DNA of 64,000 bases from Brachypodium distachyon (Eukaryota; Streptophyta; Magnoliopsida; Poales; Poaceae): positions 11,284,001 through 11,348,000 of the forward strand of contig NC_016133.3 in assembly GCF_000005505.3 (NCBI RefSeq), given 5' to 3'. The notes beneath the pieces are model-generated. The model had not been told where the DNA came from and searched no databases. It saw only the letters and a program-made list of their open reading frames with translations. Positions 35,207 to 46,086 of this stretch are shown in pieces. The number at the start of each line of letters is the position of its first letter. Within the stretch, counting starts at the first letter, position 1. Made by a program: the position numbers and the translations under genes.

Positions 35207-36153
35207 GCGAGTGGCAGCGGCGAAGAGATCCCGATCCGTAGCATCGCAAGGCGTGGGGGTGCCCACCCAAGGGCGGTCCGGCACAGTCCACTCGAGCCAT
35301 AACCAACGAAGACGAAGCGCACGGCCGAGCAGACCCTGGCCCAATGAATTTTGCATTTGCCACCCGCAATGTCGTTCTCTTCCACGCCCCAAACGAAGCG
35401 GCGACGGATCTTGTCGAGGGACGCGAGGAAGGCCTTGGGCAGTTTCATCGCCGTCATGGCGTAGACCGGGAGGGCGCTGAGCACGGAGGAAGTGAGAGCC
35501 TTGCGGCCACCGGCGTTAATCCACTTGCCGCGCCAACCCGCGAGCCGAGCACGGGCCCGATCAAGAATGTGCTGAAGGTGGACCATTTTCAGGCGACCAA
35601 GGGTCAGGGGCAGCCCAAGGTAGCGAATGGGAAAGTGAACCCTAGTCCCTGCGAAGTTGGCTAGCACGTCGGCAAGGTCAATGTCGTCACAGTGGATGCC
35701 GGCGACCTTGCATTTGTTGACATTGATGCGCAGGCCGGTTGCGAGCCCGAACTCCTCGAGGATCAAAAGGAGGAGCTGCACGTCCTGCCGAGCCGGGTTG
35801 AGGAACACAATGGCGTCATCGGCATAGAGGCTGGTACGAAGCGCCGCCTCGCGGATGGGCAGCGGCGAGAGTCCATCCAACTCCGTGGCCCGCTGCAGAA
35901 CGCGCTGCAGGGGGTCGATGGCAAGGATGAATAGCAACGGGGACAAAAGATCCCCCTGCCGCAGTCCACGTCGATGAACAATGGGCTCGCCGGGTGAGCC
36001 ATTGAGTAGCACCGAGGAGGAGGCGGTCGAGAGGAGAAGGGAAATCCAATCACGCCAACGAGCCGGGAAGCCGAGGCGATGCAGAAGCTCAAGCGTGTAG
36101 TCCCAGGAGACAGAGTCAAAGGCTTTGGCGAAGTCGATGTGAATAAATCCCAT
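35207..36153 (-). mobile_element. LINE, reverse transcriptase part
   Basis: Minus-strand RT of LINE type: FIHIDFAKAFDSVSWDY, GLRQGDLLSPLLFILAIDPLQR, the catalytic YADD box (SLYADDAIVFL), and RYLGLPL. The frame shifts after CKIHWARV and the WVGTPTPCD block continues in another frame. The RT start is missing: at 36153 the sequence jumps to duplicated host promoter DNA. Confidence 0.9.
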
Positions 36154-36271
36154 GCATGGGAGTACGAGGAAGTTTACACACGGTGAATGAAGCAAATTAG
36201 CACAGTTCATTTTACCAGCCCACAACAGAGATCACACAGTCAAATTAAATCCCCAACAAGCTAGCTAGGCC
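36154..36271 (+). repeat. Displaced copy of the PHT1 promoter flank
   Basis: About 118 bases match 37368-37484 (117 bases) with few changes, in the same orientation, from GCATGGGAGTA to CTAGCTAGGCC. The copy ends just before the position where the intact promoter has GGATATTC, so it lacks the P1BS site and the TATA box. Confidence 0.88.
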
Positions 36272-36295
36272 AGAATCCAATTGATCTCCTGATAC

Positions 36296-36460
36296 ACCGT
36301 GTGTAAACTTCCTCGCTCCCATGCAAGTGGAGCAGGTCACCATCAACAAGCACGCCAGCGTGGTGCGCTCCCTCTTCACCGCCCCGCCACCCTCGGTGCT
36401 GGGACCCACGCCTGCACCTTCACCCCGTTCGACGGCCACGGCTACTGTCGCCCCCCGACG
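36296..36460 (+). repeat. Left arm of a 165-bp inverted repeat
   Basis: From ACCGTGTGTAAACTTCC to CGCCCCCCGACG. It is the reverse complement of 37232-37398 with few differences. The arm contains LINE ORF1 sequence plus about 25 bases of host flank, so it was copied from the LINE/promoter junction. Confidence 0.88.
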
Positions 36461-37367
36461 CAAGATGGTGACGATGGCGGAAAGGGAGAACTGGCTGAGC
36501 CGAGGGCTGGAGATGGACACGATGTTGGAGTTCCAGAAGATGGCCACTCCACCACGCGTGCCGTCGGCCAGAAGGAAGAGACGGGAGCGCCGGGAGGGCC
36601 CAGCCGTCTCGCAAGCCACAAGGTCGTCGATGGAGGCTAGCTTTGTTTCTTAGAGACACAGAATCGCGGCTTTAGCCGCCGTGGCGAGCTCGCAGACGGG
36701 CGCCCGATGAGCAACGTTGTTCAGCCCTCGAACGTTCCAGCAGAGAATGGGGCAAAGAGCTTCACTCATTGGGACACAAAGAAGAACTCCGAAGGTGACG
36801 GCGACGTACAATTGTTGAATTGAAAAACACAAACCGGCCATACAGGGGGAGGAGACTGCCCCAAGATGCGTTACCGCTTAACATCCGTCTCCCAAACCAC
36901 ACAACACGAACAAACAACCGGCATAGGGCCAGCCGGCGTCGACTAAGCAGAGCTGCAAAGACATAGGAACTAATGCGCTGGAGTGGCGGCTCTAGTGGAC
37001 GATGCCTGCGTGGCGGCGCGAAGAAGTGCCTCGCGATCAAGCCTGGTCATGATCGCGAGGCCGTCCACGTAAACCTCGCTGAGAGGCTCCTTGAGGCGCT
37101 GAGTCAGGGCGGTGGCGGCGATGTCGGCCCGCTGCTCCTCCTGGTCGATGACGCCCAACTCCTTGGCTAGGCGAAGCGTGGCGCGTTGGGCCACCGGCGT
37201 GGTGGAGATCTTCCCGGCCTGCCGCGCACTACGTCGGGGGGCGACAGTAGCCGTGGCCGTCGAACAGGGTGAAGGTGCAGGCGTGGGTCCCAGCACCGAG
37301 GGTGGTGGGGCGGTGAAGAGGGAGCACACCACGCTGGCGTGCTCGTTGATGGTGACCTGCTCCGCTT
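36461..37367 (-). mobile_element. LINE, ORF1 end and endonuclease start
   Basis: The minus strand reads the C-terminal part of LINE ORF1 (QVTINEHASVV to a stop near 36970), then the ORF2 start with the endonuclease signature ILCWNVRGLNN, ETK, and DGTRGGVAIFWN. One codon in the ILCL(stop)ETK context is a TAA in place of Gln. The endonuclease stops abruptly at about 36465, where the inverted segment begins. The 5' end is truncated at about 37367. Confidence 0.85.
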
Positions 37368-37398
37368 GCATGGGAGTATGAGGAAGTTTACACACGGT
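37232..37398 (-). repeat. Right arm of the 165-bp inverted repeat
   Basis: Partner of 36296-36460. Its last 31 bases (37368-37398) are already PHT1 promoter flank. A transcript through both arms could fold into a hairpin with a loop of about 770 bases. Confidence 0.88.
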
Positions 37399-37484
37399 GA
37401 ATGAAGCAAATTAGCACAGTTCATTTTACCAGCCCACAACAGAGATCACACGGTCAAATTAACCCCCAACAAGCTAGCTAGGCC

Positions 37485-37492
37485 GGATATTC
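37485..37492 (+). promoter_or_regulatory. P1BS phosphate-starvation element (PHR-type site)
   Basis: GGATATTC fits GNATATNC, the binding site of PHR1/PHR2 MYB factors found in phosphate-starvation genes. It lies 27 bases before the TATA box and 102 before the ATG of the PHT1 gene, an expected position. A chance match is possible, but the context argues for function. Confidence 0.65.
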
Positions 37493-37519
37493 CGCGGGAA
37501 GATGCCGCCTCTCCTTCCT

Positions 37520-37527
37520 TATAAATA
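37520..37527 (+). promoter_or_regulatory. TATA box of the PHT1 gene
   Basis: TATAAATA, 68 bases before the ATG at 37595. It excludes the upstream in-frame ATG at 37502 from the mRNA. Confidence 0.75.
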
Positions 37528-37594
37528 CCTTCCGCCTCCACCATGGCCAGCAGCAGCAAGAATCACACCCATCGAGGGCAACAACAAAGGAACA

Positions 37595-39217
37595 ATGGCT
37601 GTAGAGCAGCAGCAGCAGCAGCTGGAGGTGCTGAAGGCGCTGGACGCGGCCAAGACGCAATGGTACCACTTCACGGCGATCGTCGTCGCCGGCATGGGCT
37701 TCTTCACCGACGCCTACGACCTCTTCTGCGTCTCCCTCGTCACCAAGCTCCTGGGCCGCATCTACTACGCCATCGACGGCTCCCCTTCACCCGGCACGCT
37801 CCCGCCGCACGTCTCCTCCGCCGTCAACGGCGTCGCCTTCGTGGGCACGCTCTCCGGGCAGCTCTTCTTCGGCTGGCTGGGCGACAAGCTCGGCCGTAAA
37901 AAGGTCTACGGCATCACGCTCATGCTCATGGTGCTCTGCTCCGTGGGCTCCGGGCTCTCGTTTGGTCACACCCCGGCGTCCGTCATGGCCACGCTCTGCT
38001 TCTTCCGCTTCTGGCTCGGCTTCGGCATCGGCGGCGATTACCCGCTGTCGGCCACCATCATGTCCGAGTACGCCAGCAAGAAGACCAGGGGAGCTTTCAT
38101 CGCCGCCGTCTTCGCCATGCAAGGCTTCGGCATCCTCGCCGGCGGGCTCGTGTCCATTGTCGTGTCGTCGTCGTTCAGGGCGCTGTTCCCGGCGCCGCCG
38201 TACGAGGTTGACCCGGCACGGTCAACGCCACCGCAGGCCGACTTCGTGTGGCGGGTCATCGTCATGCTCGGCGCGCTCCCGGCGGCCTTGACGTACTACT
38301 GGCGCGCCAAGATGCCGGAGACGGCGCGGTACACGGCGCTCGTGGCCAACGACGCCAAGAAGGCCGCCGCCGACATGTCCAAGGTGCTCCAAGTCGACCT
38401 CGCCGAGGAAGAAGATGTCGTCGTCAACGAGAACAGGCCGTACGGGCTGTTCTCGGGCGAGTTCGTGCGGCGGCACGGGCGGCACCTTCTGGGAACGTCG
38501 GCGACATGGTTCCTGCTGGACATCGCCTTCTACTCGCAGAACCTGTTCCAGAAGGACATCTTCAGCGCGGTGGGGTGGATCCCGGCGGCGGCCACCATGA
38601 GCGCGCTGGACGAGCTCCACCTTATCGCGCGCGCCCAGACCCTGATCGCGCTCTGCGGCACCGTCCCGGGGTACTGGTTCACGGTGGCGCTCATCGACGC
38701 CGTCGGCCGGTTCTGGATCCAGCTGGGGGGGTTCTTCTTCATGGCGGCCTTCATGCTGGGCCTGGCGGTCCCGTACCACCACTGGACAGGCCAGGGCCAG
38801 GGCCACCAGGTGGGCTTCGTGGTGCTGTACGGGCTCACCTTCTTCTTCGCCAACTTCGGGCCCAACAGCACGACGTTCGTCGTCCCCGCGGAGATCTTCC
38901 CGGCCAGGCTGAGGGCGACCTGCCATGGCGTGTCGGCGGCGGCGGGGAAGCTGGGCGCCATTGTTGGGTCGTTTGGGTTCCTGTACCTGGCGCAGAACCA
39001 GGACGCGGGGAAGACAGACCATGGGTATAAGGCCGGGATCGGGGTCAGGAACTCGTTGTTTATACTGGCAGGGTGTAATTTGCTTGGGATGGGGTTTACT
39101 TTGCTGGTGCCGGAGTCCAAGGGGAAGTCCCTCGAGGAGATGTCCGGCGAGAACCAGCCGGTCACCGGCAGCGGCGGTGAGGCCGCCGGGTACAATAACC
39201 GCACCGTGCCTGTCTGA
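37595..39217 (+). CDS. PHT1: PHT1 family inorganic phosphate/H+ symporter
   Basis: 540 residues in one exon, normal for plant PHT1 transporters (about 520-550), which import phosphate with protons across the plasma membrane (major facilitator family, 12 membrane spans with a large central loop). Seen: [13 protein letters not shown] and [13 protein letters not shown] at the start of span 1, the family signature [13 protein letters not shown] at residues about 146-158, the [10 protein letters not shown] central loop, [18 protein letters not shown] in the second half, and [14 protein letters not shown] near the end. The tail is Gly-rich and ends RTVPV. The start at 37595 follows family length and the TATA box. 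The P1BS site suggests induction by low phosphate. Gene order suggests the orthologue of rice OsPT6, which I infer from remembered synteny, not alignment. Confidence 0.95.
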   Translation: MAVEQQQQQLEVLKALDAAKTQWYHFTAIVVAGMGFFTDAYDLFCVSLVTKLLGRIYYAIDGSPSPGTLPPHVSSAVNGVAFVGTLSGQLFFGWLGDKLGRKKVYGITLMLMVLCSVGSGLSFGHTPASVMATLCFFRFWLGFGIGGDYPLSATIMSEYASKKTRGAFIAAVFAMQGFGILAGGLVSIVVSSSFRALFPAPPYEVDPARSTPPQADFVWRVIVMLGALPAALTYYWRAKMPETARYTALVANDAKKAAADMSKVLQVDLAEEEDVVVNENRPYGLFSGEFVRRHGRHLLGTSATWFLLDIAFYSQNLFQKDIFSAVGWIPAAATMSALDELHLIARAQTLIALCGTVPGYWFTVALIDAVGRFWIQLGGFFFMAAFMLGLAVPYHHWTGQGQGHQVGFVVLYGLTFFFANFGPNSTTFVVPAEIFPARLRATCHGVSAAAGKLGAIVGSFGFLYLAQNQDAGKTDHGYKAGIGVRNSLFILAGCNLLGMGFTLLVPESKGKSLEEMSGENQPVTGSGGEAAGYNNRTVPV

Positions 39218-42060
39218 AATGTGCATTTGCAGGCTAAAATTCGATCTTAATTAATTTGCATGCACTCCAATGCAGGAATGAAGGCTCGTACGTAGGAGTA
39301 CTGCACTGCTTGCTTCGCTAGCTAGCACAGTGCAACGTATCCAATTAGTCTACCTTAAGTTGTTGAGTCGCCGTACGTAGCGTAACGACGTACGTGCATA
39401 TATATGCATGCATGTAATGTGTTGGTTTTTGTTGTGAGTGTACGTAGCATTAAGCGCTTGTCTATTAGCTCCTAGAAAAATAGGAGGCGATATATCGAGT
39501 GTATTTGCTTGCAATCTATAATACTAGAGCATATGTCTAAGTTTCTGAAAAATAACAAGTACATTTTGGTGCGTCGACGATGCATGCGCATGTCTGCGGA
39601 TCAAATCTATCAACTCAAGTTGTGTCTAGAAACTTTACTCAAGTTGCATGCACTTCCATCCCAGGAGAGAGATCAGATCGACGCGCGGTAATATAGAAAT
39701 TCAGAAATGCAATTGTAAACAGATGAAATAATGAATAATCAATCCTTCAAATAAAGGAGCACCAAAAGAAAAGCTAACTGAAAGAAGGGCAACACAAGAG
39801 TAGCCATCAGGAGTTTAGGACCATTAAAACAACAGAGCAGACATCAGGAAAGTTCCACTACATGGCGACAAGTCAGCTTTCTTCTCAAGCAGAAACATGA
39901 ATCAAGATGTCCTCCTCCCCTTTTCTTGGAGCAAGCATCCATCCATCCATCATCTTAGCAATTCAAATCTGGTCTGTAAATAATGCACAAGAACAATCAA
40001 CGGCCATTTCTGCAACTGATCGACTACATCATCATTTTCTGCATTTGCGCCTCTAGAAAAACCAAACACTGTTCCTAAAAAAAACAGGGTCAGACAAGCT
40101 TAACCATCAAGATTGGGGCAGCAAAAGATGCAAAGCCCCCAGAAAGCTCTCCATCGATTGATCGACCCTTTATAACTTGCGTCGTACTGGTAGTGCTTCT
40201 ACTGCACAAAAGGCACACAAGCAAGGAAATCACACTCGTACGGGCCGGTGCTGCATGCCCGCTTTGCAAGGGTACATTCTCCCCTCCCTGGGAATATGCC
40301 GGCACAAGGAAACGGTGTTGCTGCCGCTGCTCCAGACTAATGTTGAACTGGATTGGAGCATATAGAACAGTAGCTTGCTTGCTAGGTGGACAGAAAGGGC
40401 CTTTTAGTTTCTTTCGATCCATCTGCAATTCTGGATGCATGTTCATCTATCGCTCCTCCACTATCAATGATATGATATATGGGTACTTACTTTGTGTTGG
40501 TTCATACACAGCCGCTGGTCATGTATCAATCGAGTTAATTCCTAGCTCTATCTAGCCTTTGCTGCTGACGCTAGCACACTTTGATTCATTCCAGAATATG
40601 AGGCTTTCCAATAACCATTAACACAATATTAGTCTCTCCTACGCATTTGGCTGGCCACCAGCTTTTGAAGCCGAGCCGATGCTCATGGGTTGTATTTTAG
40701 TTGGGCCGGAAAGCCCAGCTTGTCTGTGAATAAACAAACTCGATCCAGTTGTGATGGGCCGGCCGCCCGGCCGGATGCATGAATGAATAGTGAATGCCAG
40801 GCTCGATCGAGCCAAATAAACAAAAAAGGCCCAGCACAGGTTGGCCTTACAAATCGGAAAGAAACAAGTCCATATGTTACGGATCGCTGGTTTGTGACAA
40901 GTTTGAAAATGAAGCATGTTCATCCATGGCCCGGGAGCAAATGGTCGACACTGACAGACACCATTCCTCTCAACACGAAGAAAAAAAATAGACTACACTG
41001 ACACCACACGTACGTACATCGGGCAGCTAATCGTGACTAATTTGACTTTGCTGATATGGTGACCGAATCTCAATTGGCTCGGTATTAATTAATACCAACT
41101 ACTAGCAGAGGAGCGTATATACTAATACTCGGGTTATAATTGTATATTTGTAATAAGCACTAACAAGGACCGGCCTTCAGTAGGCAGGTTCAACCAACAG
41201 TGGCAAGTGGCAACAGAATGCATATACACTGTGGCCTACCTTAATTAGCTAGTGGCAACCCTCCAGATCTCGGATAAATTAAGTTAGAACACCTCATATT
41301 TATTTAGAAGCGAAAATATAACTTATCATCAAGATGTCAAAAGGAGAGTGATTCGAGGAGTAGTACAGTACAATGAGAGCCGTTAGTTTTGATCTGAGAC
41401 GATGACGACGGGGCGATGTCAGTGGAGAGAATTAGAGGCAATGGCATGCCGCGCGCACATGAACATTATCGAGGCAGCTAGCACAGCAGCACACAGCGTG
41501 GAGATTCCTTATTCCTTGGCCATCTTCCTCCTGTCCTGCCGGCCCCAATGCAGTGTACGACCATCTGAGCACCCCATTATTTATTACACGTACTAATTTA
41601 AGTCAAGTTTGGATGCTACTCCTTCACTGCAATAATTAATCTGGATGAATGAATGAATGCATAGCTACTGACCACTGTTGAAGCTCGAGCTCTAGAGACT
41701 AGAGAGAGAGGGGAAGAAGCAGACAAAATTATAGGAGCAACTTTGTCTCCATCGATCCTTGTTATATTAGATGTATATGCAGACAGACAGTGAGAGAATC
41801 TAATCTACTGCTTGCTTCACAACCACACACCACTACAGCAGCCAAAATTGACTGTAAAAAGAAATCAATCCATAGTAAAACTGGAACATCAAATTTGGAA
41901 TAAAGCGAGTATTTGCCTGTCGAAATTCCTTTGAAATTCTACAGTCAAAATTCTTTGAAATTACCGTGCCCAGGACTAGAGTAGCTTCCAAAGAGCAGCA
42001 GACAGGTGGGGCGATCGATATTCGGTGGCCCATCCGTCTGCTCGTCTCATTCATCCCGTG
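39218..42060. other. Intergenic, PHT1 3' flank to OTU promoter
   Basis: About 2.8 kb. No gene is supported; only short ORFs without domains. The right end becomes CT-rich (42062-42150), typical of a plant 5' leader. Confidence 0.55.
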
Positions 42061-42061
42061 A

Positions 42062-42270
42062 CGTCCGCAAAGATTCCCCTCCCCTGCTCCAGCAGTTCAT
42101 CGTCTTCTTCCTCTCGCTTCCCATTTCCCCAGCCACCCACCAACCCGCTTCTTAACTACTCCACCAGATAGACCACATATCGCATCGACCGTGGCGTCTC
42201 GAAGCCGCGACGCGACTATCGTCGATCATCTCCTCTTCCACTCCGACCTTCTGCTACCATCCCAACCCAG
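42062..42270 (+). other. Probable 5' UTR exon of the OTU gene
   Basis: A CT-rich leader-like stretch ending CCCAACCCAG before a GTGAGCG donor at 42271. The next supported exon starts after TTCTGGTTCAG at 43223, giving a leader intron of about 950 bases. The exact start is not visible. Confidence 0.4.
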
Positions 42271-43231
42271 GTGAGCGATCCTAACGAACAATTAGCTACA
42301 CTCTAATCAAATCGAATCAATGGTGGAGTAATAGCGTGCATATTCCACGCCAGCGTCTTAATTCAGAATTAAGAGATCCGGCCGGTGCCTTGTAAAAGTT
42401 CTAGTCTTTAGTGTTGTTGTACTCTCTGTTCTTCCGCGTCATCTGTATCCCAAGCATCTATCTCCGTTGGATAAGGTTGCGATCTGCTGTTGTGCGTCGC
42501 CAGCATTTTTCAATCGCCGCAATTACATATATCTGCAACTGCGAGTTGCCATTTTGTCAAATTGGAGTATGAACAGATCACATCTCTTAATCGGGATTCA
42601 GAGATTCAGCAAGATGTTATGCAATCAGATCCACACCGCAGCTTGACCTGCCTGTGCATTTTAGTTTTCGGTTCAATTTGACACAAACTTAACAAACTTG
42701 TTTCACAGATCGATAGTGGGTGCCCTTTCCTACTTTCTTTCTTTCCTTGAAGCAGGGGTGTAGACTGGAGACCCCCAATTGATAAAGGCCGGGCAGGCAG
42801 CATCTCTAGAAAAGCTAGATTAGCAGTACAAAACTAAAGTCAAGGAAGCAGCTTGGAAAGGGCAACCTTTCCGCTGGAGCAATTTGGGAGGCAGGCACAG
42901 ATTGTTCCACTGCCCTTTAATAAAGGGCAATGGCCACCCAAATCCCTGGCTAGTTGGGTGCCAATTCCCTGATACACACTTCCTGACCAAGTTTATATTG
43001 CTTCTTTAGCTTTTACCTTGTGGTAGGTACCTACATTGATTTGATATTTGGGGCCACTCAGTTTCATCACCCAATTAAAAAAATATCACATCCAATTTGC
43101 CGGTTCCTTTATATTAGATGGTCCGGTTTGTTCGTCTTCTACTAGTTGTTGTCCCTATGTGTGGGGGTCGTATCAGTATAACCAATTGCTTATCTATCCA
43201 TGCTTGTGTGTTTCTGGTTCAGTTGAGAGAA

Positions 43232-43243
43232 ATGGCTATATAG
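43232..43243 (+). promoter_or_regulatory. Minimal upstream ORF in the OTU leader
   Basis: ATG-GCT-ATA-TAG, 64 bases before the main ATG and in the same exon. Such a short uORF could lower translation of the main frame. Confidence 0.45.
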
Positions 43244-43306
43244 CCAGACTGATCCAAAGAAACATCTTCTTTGCCGGTGAAAGGAGCTGGTGTCAATCAA
43301 CTGGCC

Positions 43307-45510
43307 ATGATCACTTACGAGCAAGACGATGATGTACTCCGCTGGAGCTTCAACCCTTTCCATGATCCATATGCCAACTCTGCCATGTATTGCGGACAGA
43401 ATGTTCAGCATGATGCTGGCTTCTACAATGGCTGTTATGCCAGGGAAGGTATGCAATGTATATGTTGCTAGAACTGCTGCTACCAAATTTACTACTTTTG
43501 GTCTCTTAGCAAAGAGTTTTGCTGGTTTTCCTGCAGACTTGCCTTATCACCAAAACGCAGACGAAGAGCATTTGCGGCTGCAAATGTGTCCCACTGGATG
43601 GTATGATCCACCTAGGAACTATTACCCAGGTACTTGTTTCCTGATGTTCTGCTGATGTATATATTTATAAACCCTGTTAGAATGCCCATTCCATCATCTT
43701 TATATGTTGGCTTGATGTAGGATATGGGCAAGGTCAAGAAGAAGTTGATGATACAGAACCATCCAGCTCATGTTCAAGCCCGGGGTTAAACCATCATGGA
43801 GAGGACTTGACACTAGAGCTCGTTGATGATTCCTTTGAAATAGACGGCGAAGTAGGGAAAAGGCTGAATCGGATGGTGCCTATCCCTGTAAGTTTACTTG
43901 CCGTTGGCTGCTCACCTTCAAAGTAAAACTTTTTTCAGGAAATTATTCTGACCTACAGGCTACAGCATTTTTTTCAGCATTCCTGTTTCTAGTTTTTGAT
44001 GTCTTATACCTTCATCAAGTTAAAGACTGCTTGCCTTTTGTAGCATGTTCCTAGGATAAATGGGGAGATACCTTCCATAGACGAAGCCACAACAGATCAT
44101 CAAAGGCTCATAGACAGGTTAAATGTCATTATGTAACATTTGTATTACATAGTATGTCTTCTATAACATTCTGAGAAGACTGAATTGTACTGCAACCAAA
44201 CCATTGCCTGAATTTTTCTCAAGACTGCTTCTGTAGGTTGCGACTCTACGACCTAGTTGAGCTTAAGGTACTGGGAGATGGCAATTGCCAAGTAAGTAGC
44301 TTGTCAGATTCCGTATAATATAAATGAAGAGAAACATGTTTTATTGAGGCCTCTACCTTAATTAGGATGTTCTCCTTGATGCTTTGTCCAGCTAATTAAT
44401 TTTCACTGTATTTTCAGTTCCGTGCATTATCTGATCAATTCTACCGAAGCCCTGAACACCATAAATTTGTTCGGCAGCAGGTCATAACTCAGGTTAGTTT
44501 GTTATTTTCTTGCAGCAAAGCGATCAGATGTACTCTAGCTCAATCCCACTCTTGCGGTTCTTTCTGCTGCCTGATTTGTACTGGCTTTCATTTCACAGCT
44601 GGTGTCCCAACGTGATATCTATGAAGGATATGTCCTGATGGAGTATAGCGATTATATAGAAAAAGTCTCACAGTATGCCCTTGTCTTTGTAAACTTAAAT
44701 TCTCAGGTTGACATAGATGCCGTTCGTTATTTGACTGATTATTGTTCCATACCATACCTGAACAGAGATGGCGAGTGGGGTGATCATGTGACTTTGCAGG
44801 CTGCTGCAGACACGGTGTGCATTCCCATCAACTCTCATTCTTTTTCGCCGCATCTCGCTTTTCTATCTTATCACTTACATCGATCATCGGTCTGAATGTT
44901 CTCCTGCAGTATGGAGTGAAAATATTTGTGATTACATCGTTCAAAGATACCTGTTATATTGAGATCCTACCGAACACTCAGAAGTCCAACCGAGGTACGA
45001 GAATTCTTCAGTCCATGTCAAAGACCACAAGAACTCGTGCCACCTTTTGCATATTATTCGCATCCATGTTTAACAAGCTTAATCTCAAAGTATGCTAAAG
45101 CGCAGCATTGATTTTCAGTTATATTCTTGAGCTTCTGGGCGGAGGTCCACTACAATTCAATTTATCCTGAAGGAGGTAAGTCTGTAAATGATCAATATAG
45201 TTGCCATTTCTCTGTCTTACACTGCAGAATAATGTTAGAGGATACAAATCCAAAAGGGCAATGGTTTTATGCAACTTGAAACGACTTTACCTGAATAAAA
45301 CTATTCTAGTACTACTTTATGCATCTTTGTAGCACAAAATTCAGGATGTTAGCTGAAGGAAAAGAAAAGGCAGTTGTGTGCACATAGATAGCAGCCACTG
45401 CTCCTGTGATCACATCCTCAACTGACAGTAATTGCAATGGTTCTGCAGATCTTCCAACCTCAGAAACCAAAAAGAAGAAGCGATGGTGGCGATTTAGGAG
45501 TAAGAACTGA
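43307..45510 (+). CDS. OTU-domain cysteine protease (deubiquitinase)
   Basis: 310 residues from 11 coding exons: 43307-43448, 43537-43629, 43721-43887, 44044-44117, 44237-44291, 44418-44492, 44599-44672, 44766-44814, 44910-44994, 45119-45175, 45449-45510. All junctions are GT-AG and in phase. The OTU domain removes ubiquitin from proteins. Its catalytic set is visible: Asp173 and Cys176 in LGDGNCQFRALSDQ, and His282 in WAEVHYNSIYPEG. Other family blocks are EGYVLMEYSDYI, GEWGDHVTLQAAAD and VITSFKDTCYIEILP. The acidic N-terminal half has no known domain, and the C-terminus is strongly basic (KKKKRWWRFRSKN). It resembles Arabidopsis OTU9-OTU12-type proteins. No ATG lies in frame upstream of 43307 in its exon. 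Confidence 0.9.
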
Positions 45511-46086
45511 AGAGTGTTTGGGAATTTACATGATAACAAGCAGAGGAAATTTATATGATATTTCGTTTCTTTGTCAGTTTTTGTTTATTCAATAAATGAA
45601 GCCTCTGTTTTTCTGTTGCCGTTCATGTGCGTCAATAGAGCAGTCCAAAGTTACAGCAAACAGCGCCCATTATTTCATATTTCCAGTGAGAATTCGTTGA
45701 GGTTCGACAATCAGGTTCCAACAAACAGCTTGGATCAAGGGCCTGTTATAATCACAAATACGTAGTACATTCATAGAACACTTTCGTCATCTTGAACAGA
45801 AAGAAAAACTGCCGTCAAATCCAACATCTAAGATCAACTTACACACATCATAAATCAAGTAACCGACGCCAAAAATCATCGAGATAGGGAAATAATATGA
45901 ATCATCAACATGTGGAAATAATATGAATCCTCTGGTTATAAAATGCCGTACTAGGTTTCTTTTAACTTGGATACAATGATAACCGTACTTGTAGCCACTC
46001 TAAATAATTTAAAATTTTCCGATACAGAGGCAAAACTTTGGCTTGTCTATAGATCTCCAAAGAGCCTAGGAAGAAAAGAAGGCACT
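45511..46086. other. Convergent 3' ends of OTU and ABCF1 genes
   Basis: 576 bases between two stop codons of convergent genes. It holds both 3' UTRs; nothing else is seen. Confidence 0.6.

Noticed and set aside
37502..37594. ATG at 37502 as the PHT1 start
   Set aside because: It is upstream of the TATA box at 37520 and adds 31 residues not found in the family.
38222..39226. 334-codon minus-strand ORF opposite PHT1
   Set aside because: Shadow of GC-rich third positions in the PHT1 gene. Arg/Gly/His-rich, no domain.
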